Positions 50,010 to 59,177 are shown, numbered from the stretch's first letter. The stretch is 64,000 nt of DNA from Aeromonas dhakensis (GCF_000820305.1 NZ_CDBH01000021.1:1-64000); one strand, 5' to 3'. Program-made: numbers and translations. Notes: a model not told the origin generated them from the sequence alone.

Positions 50010-50812
50010 GGCTTCTGTGAGCCGGGTGGAAAAAGGGTGTGCAGCCGATGATCGGGCAGTGGTGAGGAGAGGCCCCAGTGCACCCTGTGCCGCAGCAGAT
50101 TGCCCTGGGCTTCCAGCCGGATCAGGATCTGGTTGAAGGCTGCCAGCTGCGCCTCGCTCATGCGTTGGCGGTTGAAGGCGATGTAGTAGTTCGCCTCGTG
50201 ACTCTTCTGCCATAGTTTGATCTTCGAGGCGCCACTGAGGTTGAGTCGATAGAGGGCCACATCCAGGTTGGAGAAGTAGAGGTTGTAGCGCCCCTGTCGT
50301 TCTATCTTGAGCAGGTTCGCATAATCATCGTTGACGTTGAGTTCCAGCTGCATCGGGGGGATCCCCTGCTGGTGCAGGGTGTCGTCCAGCTGGCGCAGCA
50401 AGGTCTCGCTGAAGGAGCCTCTGGTCACCCCGATCCGTGCGTGACCAAGGCGAGCCAGAGTCAGCGGCGCGTCAATTTCATCGACGTGGGCAAAGATGCC
50501 CCAGCTCGCCTTGCACAGCGGTACCGAGTAGCTCAGCGTCTTTGCCCTGGCATCGCTCCAGGCGAGCGGAAACATGCCGTCCACTTCCCCCAGATCCAGC
50601 TCCTTTCTGGCCCGCAGATTGGGGCGCAGCGTTATCTGGCACCCCTCAGGCCAGTAGCTGCACGCCTCTTTGACCATGTCCACCATGGCGCCGGTCGGCT
50701 GGTTGTCACTGCCCATGAAGCTGTAGGGAGCAAACTCCTGGACGACCAGACGCAGGGGGGCGGCAACGCAGAGAGGGGAGAGGAGCCAGAGCAACAGCAG
50801 ACGAGCAGGCAT
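49997..50812 (-). CDS. Periplasmic solute-binding protein (SBP_bac_3-like)
   Basis: 271 residues from the ATG at 50812: signal peptide (LLLLWLLSPLCVAAP), then a type-3 binding fold with LRLVVQEFAPYSFMGSDNQP, GAMVDMVKEA and DGMFPLAWSDARAKTLSYS. No transporter permease or ATPase is nearby, and many orphan proteins of this type in Aeromonas, Vibrio and Shewanella lack a cognate transporter. The ligand, probably amino-acid-like, is unknown. A GTG at 50836 is an alternative start. Confidence 0.78.
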   Translation of the reverse strand: MPARLLLLWLLSPLCVAAPLRLVVQEFAPYSFMGSDNQPTGAMVDMVKEACSYWPEGCQITLRPNLRARKELDLGEVDGMFPLAWSDARAKTLSYSVPLCKASWGIFAHVDEIDAPLTLARLGHARIGVTRGSFSETLLRQLDDTLHQQGIPPMQLELNVNDDYANLLKIERQGRYNLYFSNLDVALYRLNLSGASKIKLWQKSHEANYYIAFNRQRMSEAQLAAFNQILIRLEAQGNLLRHRVHWGLSSPLPDHRLHTLFPPGSQKPHAN

Positions 50813-50862
50813 GGGGCAAGCATCCGTGATTGACACCCTTGCAGTATGAGCGAGAAATCGCC

Positions 50863-51651
50863 CTACAGGACGACGGTATACATCCCCTGCGGATCCGTGA
50901 TCACCCGGGCCGGGTAGTCATAGAGCCGGTCGATGAGATCAGGCGTCAGCACCTCGCGCGGGGTGCCGTCGGCCATCACTCTGCCCTGCTCCAGCATCAC
51001 CAGCCGGTCGGCGTAACGGGCCGCCAGATTGAGGTCGTGCAACACCACCAGCACGGCGGTATGGCGGGCGGCGAGGGCGCGGGCCATGGTGAGCAGCTGG
51101 TGTTGGTACTTGAGATCGAGCGCCGAGGTGGGCTCGTCGAGCAGCAGCAGCCGCGCTTGTTGCGGTTCCTCCGGGGCCTGCCAGATCTGGGCCAGCACCC
51201 GGGCGAACTGCACCCGCTGGCGCTCCCCGCCGGAGAGACCGGGATAGAGGCGGCCGGCCAGATGATCCACCCCGGCATGGGTCATGGCGGCCCGCACTAT
51301 CTCGTCGCGCCGGCTGGTCGGCTCGCTGTGGGGCAGCCGGCCCATGGCCACCACCTCTTCGCACAGGAAGGGGAAATTCAGGGACGAGCTCTGCGGCAAC
51401 ACGCCTACACGGTGGGCTAGCTCGTTGCCGGCCCACTCCCGCCGCTCCCGGCCAAACAGATCTATCTCCCCCTCATGTTCCAGCTCGCCGGTGAGGCACT
51501 TGAGCAGCGAGCTCTTGCCGGCGCCGTTGGGGCCGAGCAGGGCGGTGAGGCTGCCCGCCTGCAGGCTGAGATCTAGCCTGTCCAGGATGGGGCGGCCGCC
51601 CCGGCTGAGGCTGAGCTGGCGACAGTGCAGCAGGGTCGATGAAGTTGACAA
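50863..51651 (-). CDS. hmuV: Hemin ABC transporter ATP-binding protein HmuV
   Basis: 262 residues. Walker A GPNGAGKSS, signature LSGGERQRVQFAR, Walker B LLLLDEPTSALD. The ~20-residue extension with the Q-loop region matches heme/cobalamin-type importers. It powers uptake of heme from periplasm to cytoplasm with HmuU. Third gene of hmuTUV, 14 bases after hmuU. Confidence 0.92.
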   Translation of the reverse strand: MSTSSTLLHCRQLSLSRGGRPILDRLDLSLQAGSLTALLGPNGAGKSSLLKCLTGELEHEGEIDLFGRERREWAGNELAHRVGVLPQSSSLNFPFLCEEVVAMGRLPHSEPTSRRDEIVRAAMTHAGVDHLAGRLYPGLSGGERQRVQFARVLAQIWQAPEEPQQARLLLLDEPTSALDLKYQHQLLTMARALAARHTAVLVVLHDLNLAARYADRLVMLEQGRVMADGTPREVLTPDLIDRLYDYPARVITDPQGMYTVVL

Positions 51652-51665
51652 GATGAGTCCTCCGG

Positions 51666-52697
51666 TTAAAGGGTGCGGCGGCCCTTGACCAGCAGCCAGA
51701 TGAAGAAGGGGGCGCCCAGCAGGGCGGTGATGATGCCGACCGGCATCTCGGCCGGTGCCAGCAGGGTGCGGGCCAGCATGTCGGCGCCCAGCAGCAGGGC
51801 GGCCCCGAGCAGGGCGGAGAGCGGCAGCAGCCGGACGTGGTTGGGGCCGGCCAGCAGTCGCACCAGATGGGGCACCACCAGGCCGACGAAACCTATCATG
51901 CCGGCCACCGCCACCGCCACGCCGACCCCGGCGGCAGTGAGCAGGATCAGCCGCCGTTTGAGGGACTGCACCTGGATGCCGAGGTGGCGGGCCTCCCCTT
52001 CACCCAGCAGCAGGGCGTTGAGGGGGTTGGCATCGCGCATGAACAGAATGAGCAGGGCAACCAGGGTCAGCAGCGCCAGCGCCACGTCCACCGGCTTGCC
52101 TGCCGCCAGCGACCCCATCTGCCACAGGCTCAGGTTGCGCAGCATCTGATCGTCGGCGAGATAGGTGAGCAGACCGATCACGGCGCCAGAGAGCGCCGTG
52201 ATGGCGACGCCGGCCAGCAGCATGACGGTGACCGAGGTGCCTCCCTCCCGGGTGCCGAGCAGATAGACGAGGGTGGTGGTCAGCGCCCCGCCGAGGAAGG
52301 CGAGCAGGGGCAGCAGGCCGAGGCCGAGCAGGCTCTGCCACTGCTGGCCGAGGGGGGCCAGCAGCACGATGGCCAGCGCCGCCCCGAGCGCCGCCCCGCC
52401 GGAGACCCCGATGATGCCGGGGTCGGCCAGGGGGTTGCGAAACAGCCCCTGCATCACGGCGCCGCAGAGGCCGAGAATCCCCCCCACGGCGATGCAGAGC
52501 AGGGTGCGTGGCAGGCGGATCTCCTGCACGATCAGCAATTTATGGGCCTCAATCCCGCTCCCTTGGCCAGCGAACAGGGCACGCAGGCTCTCGCCAAAGG
52601 AGAGGGTCATGGGGCCGGTGGCCAGCGACCCGACCAGCAGCAGCGCCAGTGCGCCGCCGGTGAGGCACAGCAGCCAGGGCAGTGGCAGACGCATCAT
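51666..52697 (-). CDS. hmuU: Hemin ABC transporter permease HmuU
   Basis: 343-residue FecCD-family permease with about ten membrane helices. Family signatures: EIRLPRTLLCIAVGGILGLC, GAVMQGLFRNPLADPGIIG, and GMIGFVGLVVPHLVRLLAGP. The start ATG overlaps the hmuT stop (ATGA), so translation is coupled. Forms the heme channel with HmuV. Confidence 0.92.
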   Translation of the reverse strand: MMRLPLPWLLCLTGGALALLLVGSLATGPMTLSFGESLRALFAGQGSGIEAHKLLIVQEIRLPRTLLCIAVGGILGLCGAVMQGLFRNPLADPGIIGVSGGAALGAALAIVLLAPLGQQWQSLLGLGLLPLLAFLGGALTTTLVYLLGTREGGTSVTVMLLAGVAITALSGAVIGLLTYLADDQMLRNLSLWQMGSLAAGKPVDVALALLTLVALLILFMRDANPLNALLLGEGEARHLGIQVQSLKRRLILLTAAGVGVAVAVAGMIGFVGLVVPHLVRLLAGPNHVRLLPLSALLGAALLLGADMLARTLLAPAEMPVGIITALLGAPFFIWLLVKGRRTL

Positions 52698-53533
52698 GAA
52701 CCCAGCTTGATCCACTTGGCGATCTGGCTGGCCTGCTGCAGCGAGGTGAGGCTGAGCCCCCCTTGCAGGGCGTGACCATCGATGGCATGGATGGCTCTGT
52801 TCTTGCCGGCCGGGGTGGCGGAAAGGGCGGGCACCTGGCTCAGCACGGTTTCAGGATCCTGATACTGCTGCCAGTCGCGGCCGCTCACCAGCACCAGATC
52901 GGGCTGCAGTTCGATCAGGGATTCGGTGGAGACGGGCTTGTAGTCTTGCAGCTGGGCCACCGGGTTGATGCCGCCGGCCAGGGTGAGCAGGGCGCTGGCG
53001 GTGGTGTTGCCGCCGGCGATGCTGGTGGGCTGGCCCTTGTGCAATAGCAGGAAGACCACCTTGAGCGGCTTGTTCTGCTTGGCCTGAGCGGCCAGCAGCT
53101 CGCTCTGGGTCTGGATTTCGGCCTTCAGACGGGTGCCGGCGGCCGGGTCCTTGAGCAGGGTGGCCAGGGTATCGATGCGCTGGTTGAGGTTGGCGAGGGT
53201 GGGGGCGGTGGGCAGCACGTCCACCGCGACCCCGGCCCGGCGCAGCTGCTCCAGGGCGGGCGGCGGCCCCATCTCGTCGCTGCCGACCAGCCGGGTCGGC
53301 GCCAGGCTCAGGATCCCTTCGGCGGCGAGGGCGCGGTGATAGCCAACCCGCGGCAGGTTCTTCGGCTCCGGGCTGCTGATGTCGGTGGCGATGAGGCTCT
53401 GCTCGCCCCCGAGTGCCAGAATGAGTTCAGTGGTGGCCGGGCCTATGCTGACGATACGTTCCTGCGCCAGAGTGGGCAGGGACAGGGCTGAGCAGCCGAG
53501 CAGGCTGAGTGCGAGGGCAAAACGACGGCCCAT
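52694..53533 (-). CDS. hmuT: Hemin-binding periplasmic protein HmuT
   Basis: 279 residues: signal peptide (LLGCSALSLPTLAQ), then a cluster-A binding fold (ERIVSIGPATTELILALGG, VGYHRALAAEGILSLAPTRL). It accepts heme from the outer-membrane receptor and delivers it to HmuUV. GGAGG lies 5 bases upstream of the ATG. It is divergent from hutX, with a Fur-like box between. Confidence 0.92.
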   Translation of the reverse strand: MGRRFALALSLLGCSALSLPTLAQERIVSIGPATTELILALGGEQSLIATDISSPEPKNLPRVGYHRALAAEGILSLAPTRLVGSDEMGPPPALEQLRRAGVAVDVLPTAPTLANLNQRIDTLATLLKDPAAGTRLKAEIQTQSELLAAQAKQNKPLKVVFLLLHKGQPTSIAGGNTTASALLTLAGGINPVAQLQDYKPVSTESLIELQPDLVLVSGRDWQQYQDPETVLSQVPALSATPAGKNRAIHAIDGHALQGGLSLTSLQQASQIAKWIKLGS

Positions 53534-53602
53534 GCTAACCTCCGAAGGGTGAATGAAGTGGGATTGCCGCCGAGAATATCAAGCCGTCGAAAAAAATGCA
53601 CT

Positions 53603-53625
53603 GAGAATGAAAGCGATTATCAATT
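53603..53625. promoter_or_regulatory. Fur-like box between hmuT and hutX
   Basis: TGAAAGCGATTATCA (53608-53622) matches the TGATAATxATTATCA pattern with a perfect right half and 4 of 7 in the left half. GAGAATG just upstream adds a further overlapping half site. It lies 70-90 bases from each divergent start, consistent with iron-dependent repression of both hmuTUV and hutXZ. Confidence 0.65.
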
Positions 53626-53701
53626 GCATTGGTTTGGGGCCTTCATTACAGTATCCGCCATGACAGAACAGGGATGCCGCAGGCATCCCAAGGGAGAACC
53701 G

Positions 53702-54214
53702 ATGAGCATTGCACAACGCATTCATGGGCTGCTGGCACAAGATCCCGGCGCTCACCCGTCCACCATCGCCGCCGAGCTGGCCGTCAGCGAATGGGAGGTG
53801 GTGCGCCACCTGCCGGCCGAGCTGGTTACCCTGGTGCCCGCCGAGCAGGCAGAAGCCCTGCTGGCGGATCTGGCCGACTGGGGCCAGGTGACCACCATCG
53901 TCGAATCCGACGGCTCCATCTTCGAGGTGAAGGCCCCCTTCCCCCGCGGCAAGAGCGCCCGTGGCTACTACAACCTGATGGGGCGTGACGGCGAGATGCA
54001 CGGCCACCTCAAGCTCGACAACGTGGTCGGTATTGCTCTGGTCAGCAAGCTGTTCATGGGCAAGGAGGGGCACTCCTTCCAGTTCTTCGGCCACAGCGGT
54101 CGCTGCATTTTCAAGGTCTATCTGGGGCGTGACGAGCAGCGTCAGCTGCTGCCGGCCCAGGTGGAACGCTTCATGGCCCTGCGCCACCAGTATCAAGAGG
54201 AAGTCAAAGCATGA
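53702..54214 (+). CDS. hutX: Cytosolic heme carrier HutX
   Basis: Binds imported heme and passes it to HutZ. 170 residues. Recognised by KAPFPRGKSARGYYNLMG, HGHLKLDNV and SKLFMGKEGHSFQFF. The N-terminal ~55 residues form a small HTH-like helical segment that is common in this family. The start is the ATG at 53702, after AAGGGAGAA. It overlaps hutZ by 4 bases (ATGA). Confidence 0.92.
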   Translation: MSIAQRIHGLLAQDPGAHPSTIAAELAVSEWEVVRHLPAELVTLVPAEQAEALLADLADWGQVTTIVESDGSIFEVKAPFPRGKSARGYYNLMGRDGEMHGHLKLDNVVGIALVSKLFMGKEGHSFQFFGHSGRCIFKVYLGRDEQRQLLPAQVERFMALRHQYQEEVKA

Positions 54215-54768
54215 GTGAACGTCAGGAGCGTCTGCAGAACCGCCTGCAACCGGAGATCCGCGAGTTTCGCGACGGTTGCCGCACCCTGCAGCTGGCGACG
54301 GTGGACAGTGAAGGCAACCCCAATGCCAGCTATGCCCCCTTCGTGCTGCAGGAAGATGGCTACTATGTGCTCATCTCCGAGATCGCCCGCCACGCCCGCA
54401 ACCTGCAACAGGTGCCCAAGGTGTCGCTGATGCTGATCGAGGACGAGAACGGGGCCCGCGAACTGTTTGCCCGCAAGCGCCTCACCTTCGATGCGGTGGC
54501 CGAAGTGGTGGCCCGCGACGACGTGCGCTGGGAGCAGGCCATTGCGGCGCTGGAAGGGCGCTTCGGCGAGATAGTCAAAGGGCTCTCCAACCTCAAGGAC
54601 TTCGTGCTGTTTCGCCTCAAGCCTGAGCAGGGGCTGTTCGTCAAGGGCTTCGGCCAGGCGTTCCGGGTCTCCGGCGACGAGCTGGTGGACTTCGTCCACC
54701 TGGTGGAAGGGCACAAGCGCGTCGACAACGGTGCCGAGCTGACCAGCCCGGCCGATGCGCCGGTCTGA
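54211..54768 (+). CDS. hutZ: Heme-degrading enzyme HutZ
   Basis: Split-barrel (pyridoxamine-phosphate-oxidase-like) heme oxygenase of the HugZ/HutZ family. 185 residues: FRDGCRTLQLATVDSEGNP, YAPFVLQEDGYYVLISEIA, LFVKGFGQAF and a C-terminal LVEGHKRV containing the His that ligates heme in V. cholerae HutZ. It is coupled to hutX by ATGA overlap. The radical-SAM gene hutW, often in this operon in Vibrio, is absent. Confidence 0.92.
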   Translation: MSERQERLQNRLQPEIREFRDGCRTLQLATVDSEGNPNASYAPFVLQEDGYYVLISEIARHARNLQQVPKVSLMLIEDENGARELFARKRLTFDAVAEVVARDDVRWEQAIAALEGRFGEIVKGLSNLKDFVLFRLKPEQGLFVKGFGQAFRVSGDELVDFVHLVEGHKRVDNGAELTSPADAPV

Positions 54769-54790
54769 TCTACGCGATCACGAACATGAC

Positions 54791-54822
54791 AAAACGGGCA
54801 GCCCTGGGGCTGCCCGTTTTTT
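54791..54822. terminator. Terminator after hutZ (bidirectional)
   Basis: Left arm 54791-54804 pairs with 54807-54820 (functional loop CTGG), with A4 on the left and T7 on the right. It lies between convergent hutZ and the lipoprotein gene. Confidence 0.86.
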
Positions 54823-54838
54823 TATGGACGGTTTTCCC

Positions 54839-55243
54839 TCAATCCTGCCAGGAGGCCTTGTTGGGAAAGGCGTCGCGGTCGGCCCGGGTGGCGGTCTCGT
54901 TGCATTCACCCCGGATCTTCCAGGAGGTCTGGCTGAGCACTATGTAGCCTTCGCGGCAGTACTTGCGTTCGGTCAGCGCCTGGGTGAGCTGGGCATCCTG
55001 CAGCGCTTCGCGCCGCTCCAGCAGGCTCTTGTTCCTGCTCAGCCTGCTGCCGTCATCGTTCTGCAGGCGGGTAGGCAGGGTATCGAGCGGGGCGGCCTCG
55101 AAGGTGAAGCGCTTGCTCCCCTCCTCGTTGATGTGGGTCCTGAACAGGGGGGCCGGGCCATCCGGCTGGCGCCCCGGCAAGCCGGAGCAGGCGGTGATTG
55201 CCGGTAACAGCAGCGTGAAGGCAACGGCAGAGAGTAGACGCAC
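54839..55243 (-). CDS. Hypothetical lipoprotein
   Basis: 134 residues from GTG at 55243, chosen because GGAG lies 7 bases upstream and the signal peptide then follows directly. The lipobox is ITAC. The body is polar and charged (RTHINEEGSKRFTFEAAP, ERREALQDAQLTQALTERKY) with two Cys near the C-terminus (KYCREGY and RGECNE) that might pair. No family recognised. It is downstream of the isochorismatase gene in the same direction. Confidence 0.7.
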   Translation of the reverse strand: MRLLSAVAFTLLLPAITACSGLPGRQPDGPAPLFRTHINEEGSKRFTFEAAPLDTLPTRLQNDDGSRLSRNKSLLERREALQDAQLTQALTERKYCREGYIVLSQTSWKIRGECNETATRADRDAFPNKASWQD

Positions 55244-55282
55244 ACAAGACTCCAATCGGGTGATCGCTTCAAAGCGGGCAGA

Positions 55283-55834
55283 TTAACATGCCGGCTCGGG
55301 TTGGGTGGCGCCGAGCAGCTCATCCGTCGTGAGCAGGGTCACGCTTCTGCCTTTTGGCAGGCTGAGGTGACGCCACATCCAGTGATGGTGCTCGATGATC
55401 TGCTCCGCGCTCAGGTGGGGTCGGTCCGCCGTGGTGTGGGCGTCGGTCACCGCCACCACCTCGAAACCGCGGGCGGCGGCGCTGCGCAATGTGGTGTCGA
55501 CGCAAAAATCGGTGGCACAGCCGCAGACGAGCAGCCTGTCTACCGGCTGCTCCGCCAGCAGGAAACCGAGCTCGGTATCGAGAAAGCTGTCGCAGGCTGT
55601 CTTGCTCACCCGGCTGTCATGCCCCTGCGGGGCGAGATCGGCGTGCAGCTGCCAGCCCGGACTGGCGGGATCCACTTCGGAACCGGGGGCATCGTGCTGC
55701 ACATAGATGACACGACCCTGTTCTGCCCGCACGCGCTCGGCCAATCGATTGATATTGGCGATGACCTGGGCGTCCTGATGGCGAGGCTGAGTGAACAGCC
55801 CCTGTTGCATGTCGATGACCAGTAACACATCCAT
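55283..55834 (-). CDS. Isochorismatase-family cysteine hydrolase
   Basis: 183 residues. The catalytic triad is visible: Asp in LLVIDMQQGLF, Lys in RVSKTACDSF and Cys in GCATDFCVDTT. Family members hydrolyse amides or vinyl ethers such as nicotinamide, N-carbamoyl compounds or isochorismate. The substrate here cannot be told, and lack of siderophore genes nearby argues against a specific role in enterobactin synthesis. Confidence 0.85.
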   Translation of the reverse strand: MDVLLVIDMQQGLFTQPRHQDAQVIANINRLAERVRAEQGRVIYVQHDAPGSEVDPASPGWQLHADLAPQGHDSRVSKTACDSFLDTELGFLLAEQPVDRLLVCGCATDFCVDTTLRSAAARGFEVVAVTDAHTTADRPHLSAEQIIEHHHWMWRHLSLPKGRSVTLLTTDELLGATQPEPAC

Positions 55835-55894
55835 ATGAAATCCTTGGGCAATTGTTTGTCAGGGTGGCAGCCACTGGGCTCCTCAGACGCAAGG

Positions 55895-56878
55895 TCAGGG
55901 TTGCAGCCACTGGCTGCAGTCACGACTGCGGGATTGATGCAGTGCGCCCATATCTTGCTTCATTTCATCGGCATTTAGCCAGCGTTCCGGCAGGGGGGCG
56001 ATGCCGACCCGCACGTCGGCCACCCGGCCGGCTGCCGCTGCTTGCTCCTTACCCGCTTGCGGCGCCGTCAGCTCAGGCACGACCAGCGCCACCTTGAGGG
56101 CCGGGTTGCGGCTGGCGATGCGGCTAGCCAGCCCCAGTCCCCCCTCCACGTGGAAGTTGCCGGCGATGTGCATGATGCGCCGGCCCGGGTGGCTGCGCAG
56201 GTAATCCACCATGCTCTCGGCCATGGTGTCGTCCCAGCTGGTCTGGGCGGCAAAACGGCGGGCGTTGCCGTCGGCATCCCCATGATGGAGCGATGCCATG
56301 AATTTCTGGCGATAGGGGTCATCGCCGAGGGTGAGGGTGCGGGCCAGCTGGCTGCGACGGCTGGCGGGCAGCTGATCCAGCCAGGCCGGCCCCTCCTGGC
56401 CGACACAGCTCACCAGCGGTTTGGGCGCATTGGCGGCGATGACCGGCAGGTGGCGCGCCTTGGCGAACTCCACCAGCGGGCGATAGTCGCTCGGGTAGTT
56501 GGGCCAGGCGTTGCCGTCGCGAATGAGGGCTGCCTCGCCGATGCGACCGGCCAGGTAGGCATCCAGCACCGGCTGATCGGCGCGGCTGAACTGCTCCATG
56601 GAGAGCACCAGGGGGCGGCCGTCTGCCTGTGCCGTGTCGGCCAGGCCCGCCAGCATTCTGGCCTGCAGCAGGTGCACCGCCGGGTGGGTGTGCAGCTCGC
56701 CCACCAGCACTATGTCGGCATCCGCCACCCGGGCCAGGGCCTGCTCCAGGGTGAGCGCATCCCCCTGAGTGGCCTTGAGCTGATAGTGATAGAGGGTGCC
56801 GGCATCGTTGACGGGGGCCGTCGTGGCACAGGCGGCCAGCAGCAGGGGCAGGGTGAGCAGGGGCAGAAGTCGGGTCAT
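55895..56878 (-). CDS. ChaN-family iron-regulated lipoprotein
   Basis: 327 residues. Lipobox LLAAC puts the lipid at residue 17. The DUF399/ChaN body has LVGELHTHPAVHLLQARML, SMEQFSRADQPVLDAYL, NAPKPLVSCVGQEG, and MHIAGNFHVEGGLGLASRI. ChaN of Campylobacter binds heme between two subunits at the outer membrane, and location beside a heme receptor gene fits. I start at MTRLLPLL (56878). A Fur-like box lies in the 188-base gap to the divergent receptor gene. Confidence 0.85.
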   Translation of the reverse strand: MTRLLPLLTLPLLLAACATTAPVNDAGTLYHYQLKATQGDALTLEQALARVADADIVLVGELHTHPAVHLLQARMLAGLADTAQADGRPLVLSMEQFSRADQPVLDAYLAGRIGEAALIRDGNAWPNYPSDYRPLVEFAKARHLPVIAANAPKPLVSCVGQEGPAWLDQLPASRRSQLARTLTLGDDPYRQKFMASLHHGDADGNARRFAAQTSWDDTMAESMVDYLRSHPGRRIMHIAGNFHVEGGLGLASRIASRNPALKVALVVPELTAPQAGKEQAAAAGRVADVRVGIAPLPERWLNADEMKQDMGALHQSRSRDCSQWLQP

Positions 56879-56974
56879 GGGTGTCTCGCAGCGATGAGGT
56901 GCCTGCACCATACAATGGCAGCATGGCGGGCGGGAAAACAGAGGGGCGTAGTGTAGAACCTAATTATAACAAAA

Positions 56975-56993
56975 GAAAATGAGAATGATTCCG
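56975..56993. promoter_or_regulatory. Fur-like box between the ChaN-like and receptor genes
   Basis: GAAAATGAGAATGATTCCG matches the 19-base Fur consensus at 13 positions, mostly in the left two hexamers. It is placed about 75-90 bases before the receptor start and about 100 from the lipoprotein start, so one site could control both. Confidence 0.6.
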
Positions 56994-57066
56994 TTTATTA
57001 TTGATCTTTGTTGAGAGGTGAGTAAGATGCCTGCTGTTTGATAACAGTTCTCAATAAGGATTTGCA

Positions 57067-59160
57067 GTGGCCCATAACAACACCCTATCGCTGGTCGCCC
57101 TTGCCGTGGCGGCCGGCCTCGCTTCCCCGGTTTTTGCGGCGGACAAGAAAGCAGATGACGTCATGGTGGTCAGTGGCTCCCGGATGGAGCAGAAACTGGA
57201 AGATGTCTCCGGTCCCATCTCGGTCATTACCGCCGAACAGATTGAAGAGCAGGTGGTGAGCAACGTCGCCGACCTGTTCCGTTACGAGCCGGGCGTCACC
57301 GCCCTCGGCGGTGCCGGCGATGCCCAGACCTTCATCATTCGCGGCATGGGTGAGAACCGGGTCAAGATAGTGCGCGACGGCGTGCGCGAGAATGACGCCT
57401 ACAAGAACGGCGGCGTGGGCCAGAGCTATTTCGACACCGACATGATCAAGCAGGTCGAGGTGGTCAAGGGGCCGGCCTCGGCCGCCTACGGCTCCGATGC
57501 ACTGGGTGGCGTCATCGCCATCACTACCAAGGATGCGGCGGATTTCCTCAAGGGGCGCGACAGCTATCTGGACGCCACCTCCGGCTATGCCTCCAGCAGC
57601 CACCAGAAGATGGCGGGCTTTACCGGTGCCCTGCGTACCGGCGAGCTGGAAAACCTGCTGCGCTACACCTGGCGTGACGGCGGGGTGACCCAGAACTACG
57701 ACAGCGACAAGAACGAGTTCGACATCGTCAGTCAGGCCGTGCTGTTCAAGAGCCAGTGGAACCTGAGCGATAGCCAGTTCCTCAAGCTGACCGTCGACTA
57801 CTTCACCGAGGGTCAGGATCCCGACGCGGTCGACCTCACCAAGGCGGGCTCTGTCTTCAACCAGCCGATCACCGACAAGGATACCGACAACCTGTCGCTG
57901 GTGCTGGATCACGGCATCGCCCTGCAGGCGCCCTGGGTCGATCGCATCGACAGCAAGATCTACTACGCCCGCACCAAGCAGACCATGGATCAGTACGCCT
58001 CCTCCAAATACCCGGTGCGGCCGACCAACCCCTATGTGACCAAGAACTCGCTGGATCACAACGGTTTCGAGCAGAAGAGTCTGGGCGCCCAGGTGAAGTT
58101 CAGCAAGGCGCTGGATAGCCAGCGACTGGCCTGGGGCCTGGAGTATGAGCACACCGACAACGAGCGGACCCGCTTCAAGGCGCCGACCGTGCCGGGGGAT
58201 TTTGAAGGCTACAGCGAGCTGAGCTTCCCCTCCACCACCACAGAGCACGGCGCCCTGTGGGCGTTCGACGAGCTGAAGTTCGGCGAGCGCTGGGTGCTGA
58301 CGCCGGGGGCCCGCTATGACTACTACCGGATGAACCCGGATCAGGATCCCGCCTACACGGGCGAGAATCTCAAACGCTTCTCCGAAGGGGAGTTCTCGCC
58401 CAAGCTGGGACTGGTATTCAAGGCGCACGAGGCGGCCAACCTGTTCGCCCAGTACAGCCACGGCTACAAGACCCCCATGTATGACAACGCCTTCTCCACC
58501 CTGAACCACCAGGCGTACGGCTATCGCATCGAGCCCAACACCAACCTCAAGCCCGAGAGCAGCGACGGCATCGATCTGGGGGTGCGCGGCAGCGCCGGCG
58601 GCTTCAGCTATGAAGTGGCCACCTTCTACAACAAGTACGACGACTTCATCGAGCTGGGCCAGGTGAGCACCGAAGGGCGCACCGCCGTCTACCAGTACCA
58701 GAACCTGGACAAGGCCACCACCAAGGGGGCCGAGGCCAAGGCGGACTACTGGCTGAACGATCTGGTCAACGTCTGGGGCAACCTCTCCTACATCGAGGGC
58801 AAGGATGGCGATGGCAACTACATCAACAGCCTGAGCCCGCTCAAGGGGACCCTGGGGGTACGACTGGAGCAGGCCAACTGGAACATCAACACCGCTCTGC
58901 GCTTTGCCGACGACATGAGCAAGGTGGGCAAGGATGCCAAGGGCAACGACAACATCAAGAGCGCGGGCTGGGGCGTGGTGGACATCTACGCCCAGTTCAA
59001 GCCGGTGCAGGATCTGCAGTTCAACGTGGGCGTCTTCAACCTGTTTGACAAGGAGTACGTCAACTACGAGAGCATCACGGGGCAGAGCGCCAGTGCCAGC
59101 ACCAGCAACAAGACCGAGCCGGGCCGCAACCTGAGTGCACGGGTCAAGTACGTGTTCTGA
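57067..59160 (+). CDS. TonB-dependent heme/hemoglobin receptor
   Basis: 697 residues. Signal peptide 1-20 (LASPVFA), TonB box DDVMVVSG, plug domain (GGAGDAQTFIIRGMGENRVK; VEVVKGPASAAYGSDALGG), then a 22-strand-type barrel ending in the aromatic KYVF. Segments GYKTPMYD and PNTNLKPES correspond to the FRAP and NPNL boxes of heme receptors, with a His between (LNHQAYGY), the usual axial ligand position. GTG start at 57067 with AAGGAT upstream. Supplies heme to HmuTUV. TonB and ExbBD are not in the window. Confidence 0.9.
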   Translation: MAHNNTLSLVALAVAAGLASPVFAADKKADDVMVVSGSRMEQKLEDVSGPISVITAEQIEEQVVSNVADLFRYEPGVTALGGAGDAQTFIIRGMGENRVKIVRDGVRENDAYKNGGVGQSYFDTDMIKQVEVVKGPASAAYGSDALGGVIAITTKDAADFLKGRDSYLDATSGYASSSHQKMAGFTGALRTGELENLLRYTWRDGGVTQNYDSDKNEFDIVSQAVLFKSQWNLSDSQFLKLTVDYFTEGQDPDAVDLTKAGSVFNQPITDKDTDNLSLVLDHGIALQAPWVDRIDSKIYYARTKQTMDQYASSKYPVRPTNPYVTKNSLDHNGFEQKSLGAQVKFSKALDSQRLAWGLEYEHTDNERTRFKAPTVPGDFEGYSELSFPSTTTEHGALWAFDELKFGERWVLTPGARYDYYRMNPDQDPAYTGENLKRFSEGEFSPKLGLVFKAHEAANLFAQYSHGYKTPMYDNAFSTLNHQAYGYRIEPNTNLKPESSDGIDLGVRGSAGGFSYEVATFYNKYDDFIELGQVSTEGRTAVYQYQNLDKATTKGAEAKADYWLNDLVNVWGNLSYIEGKDGDGNYINSLSPLKGTLGVRLEQANWNINTALRFADDMSKVGKDAKGNDNIKSAGWGVVDIYAQFKPVQDLQFNVGVFNLFDKEYVNYESITGQSASASTSNKTEPGRNLSARVKYVF

Positions 59161-59177
59161 TGAATACCCATCACGAC

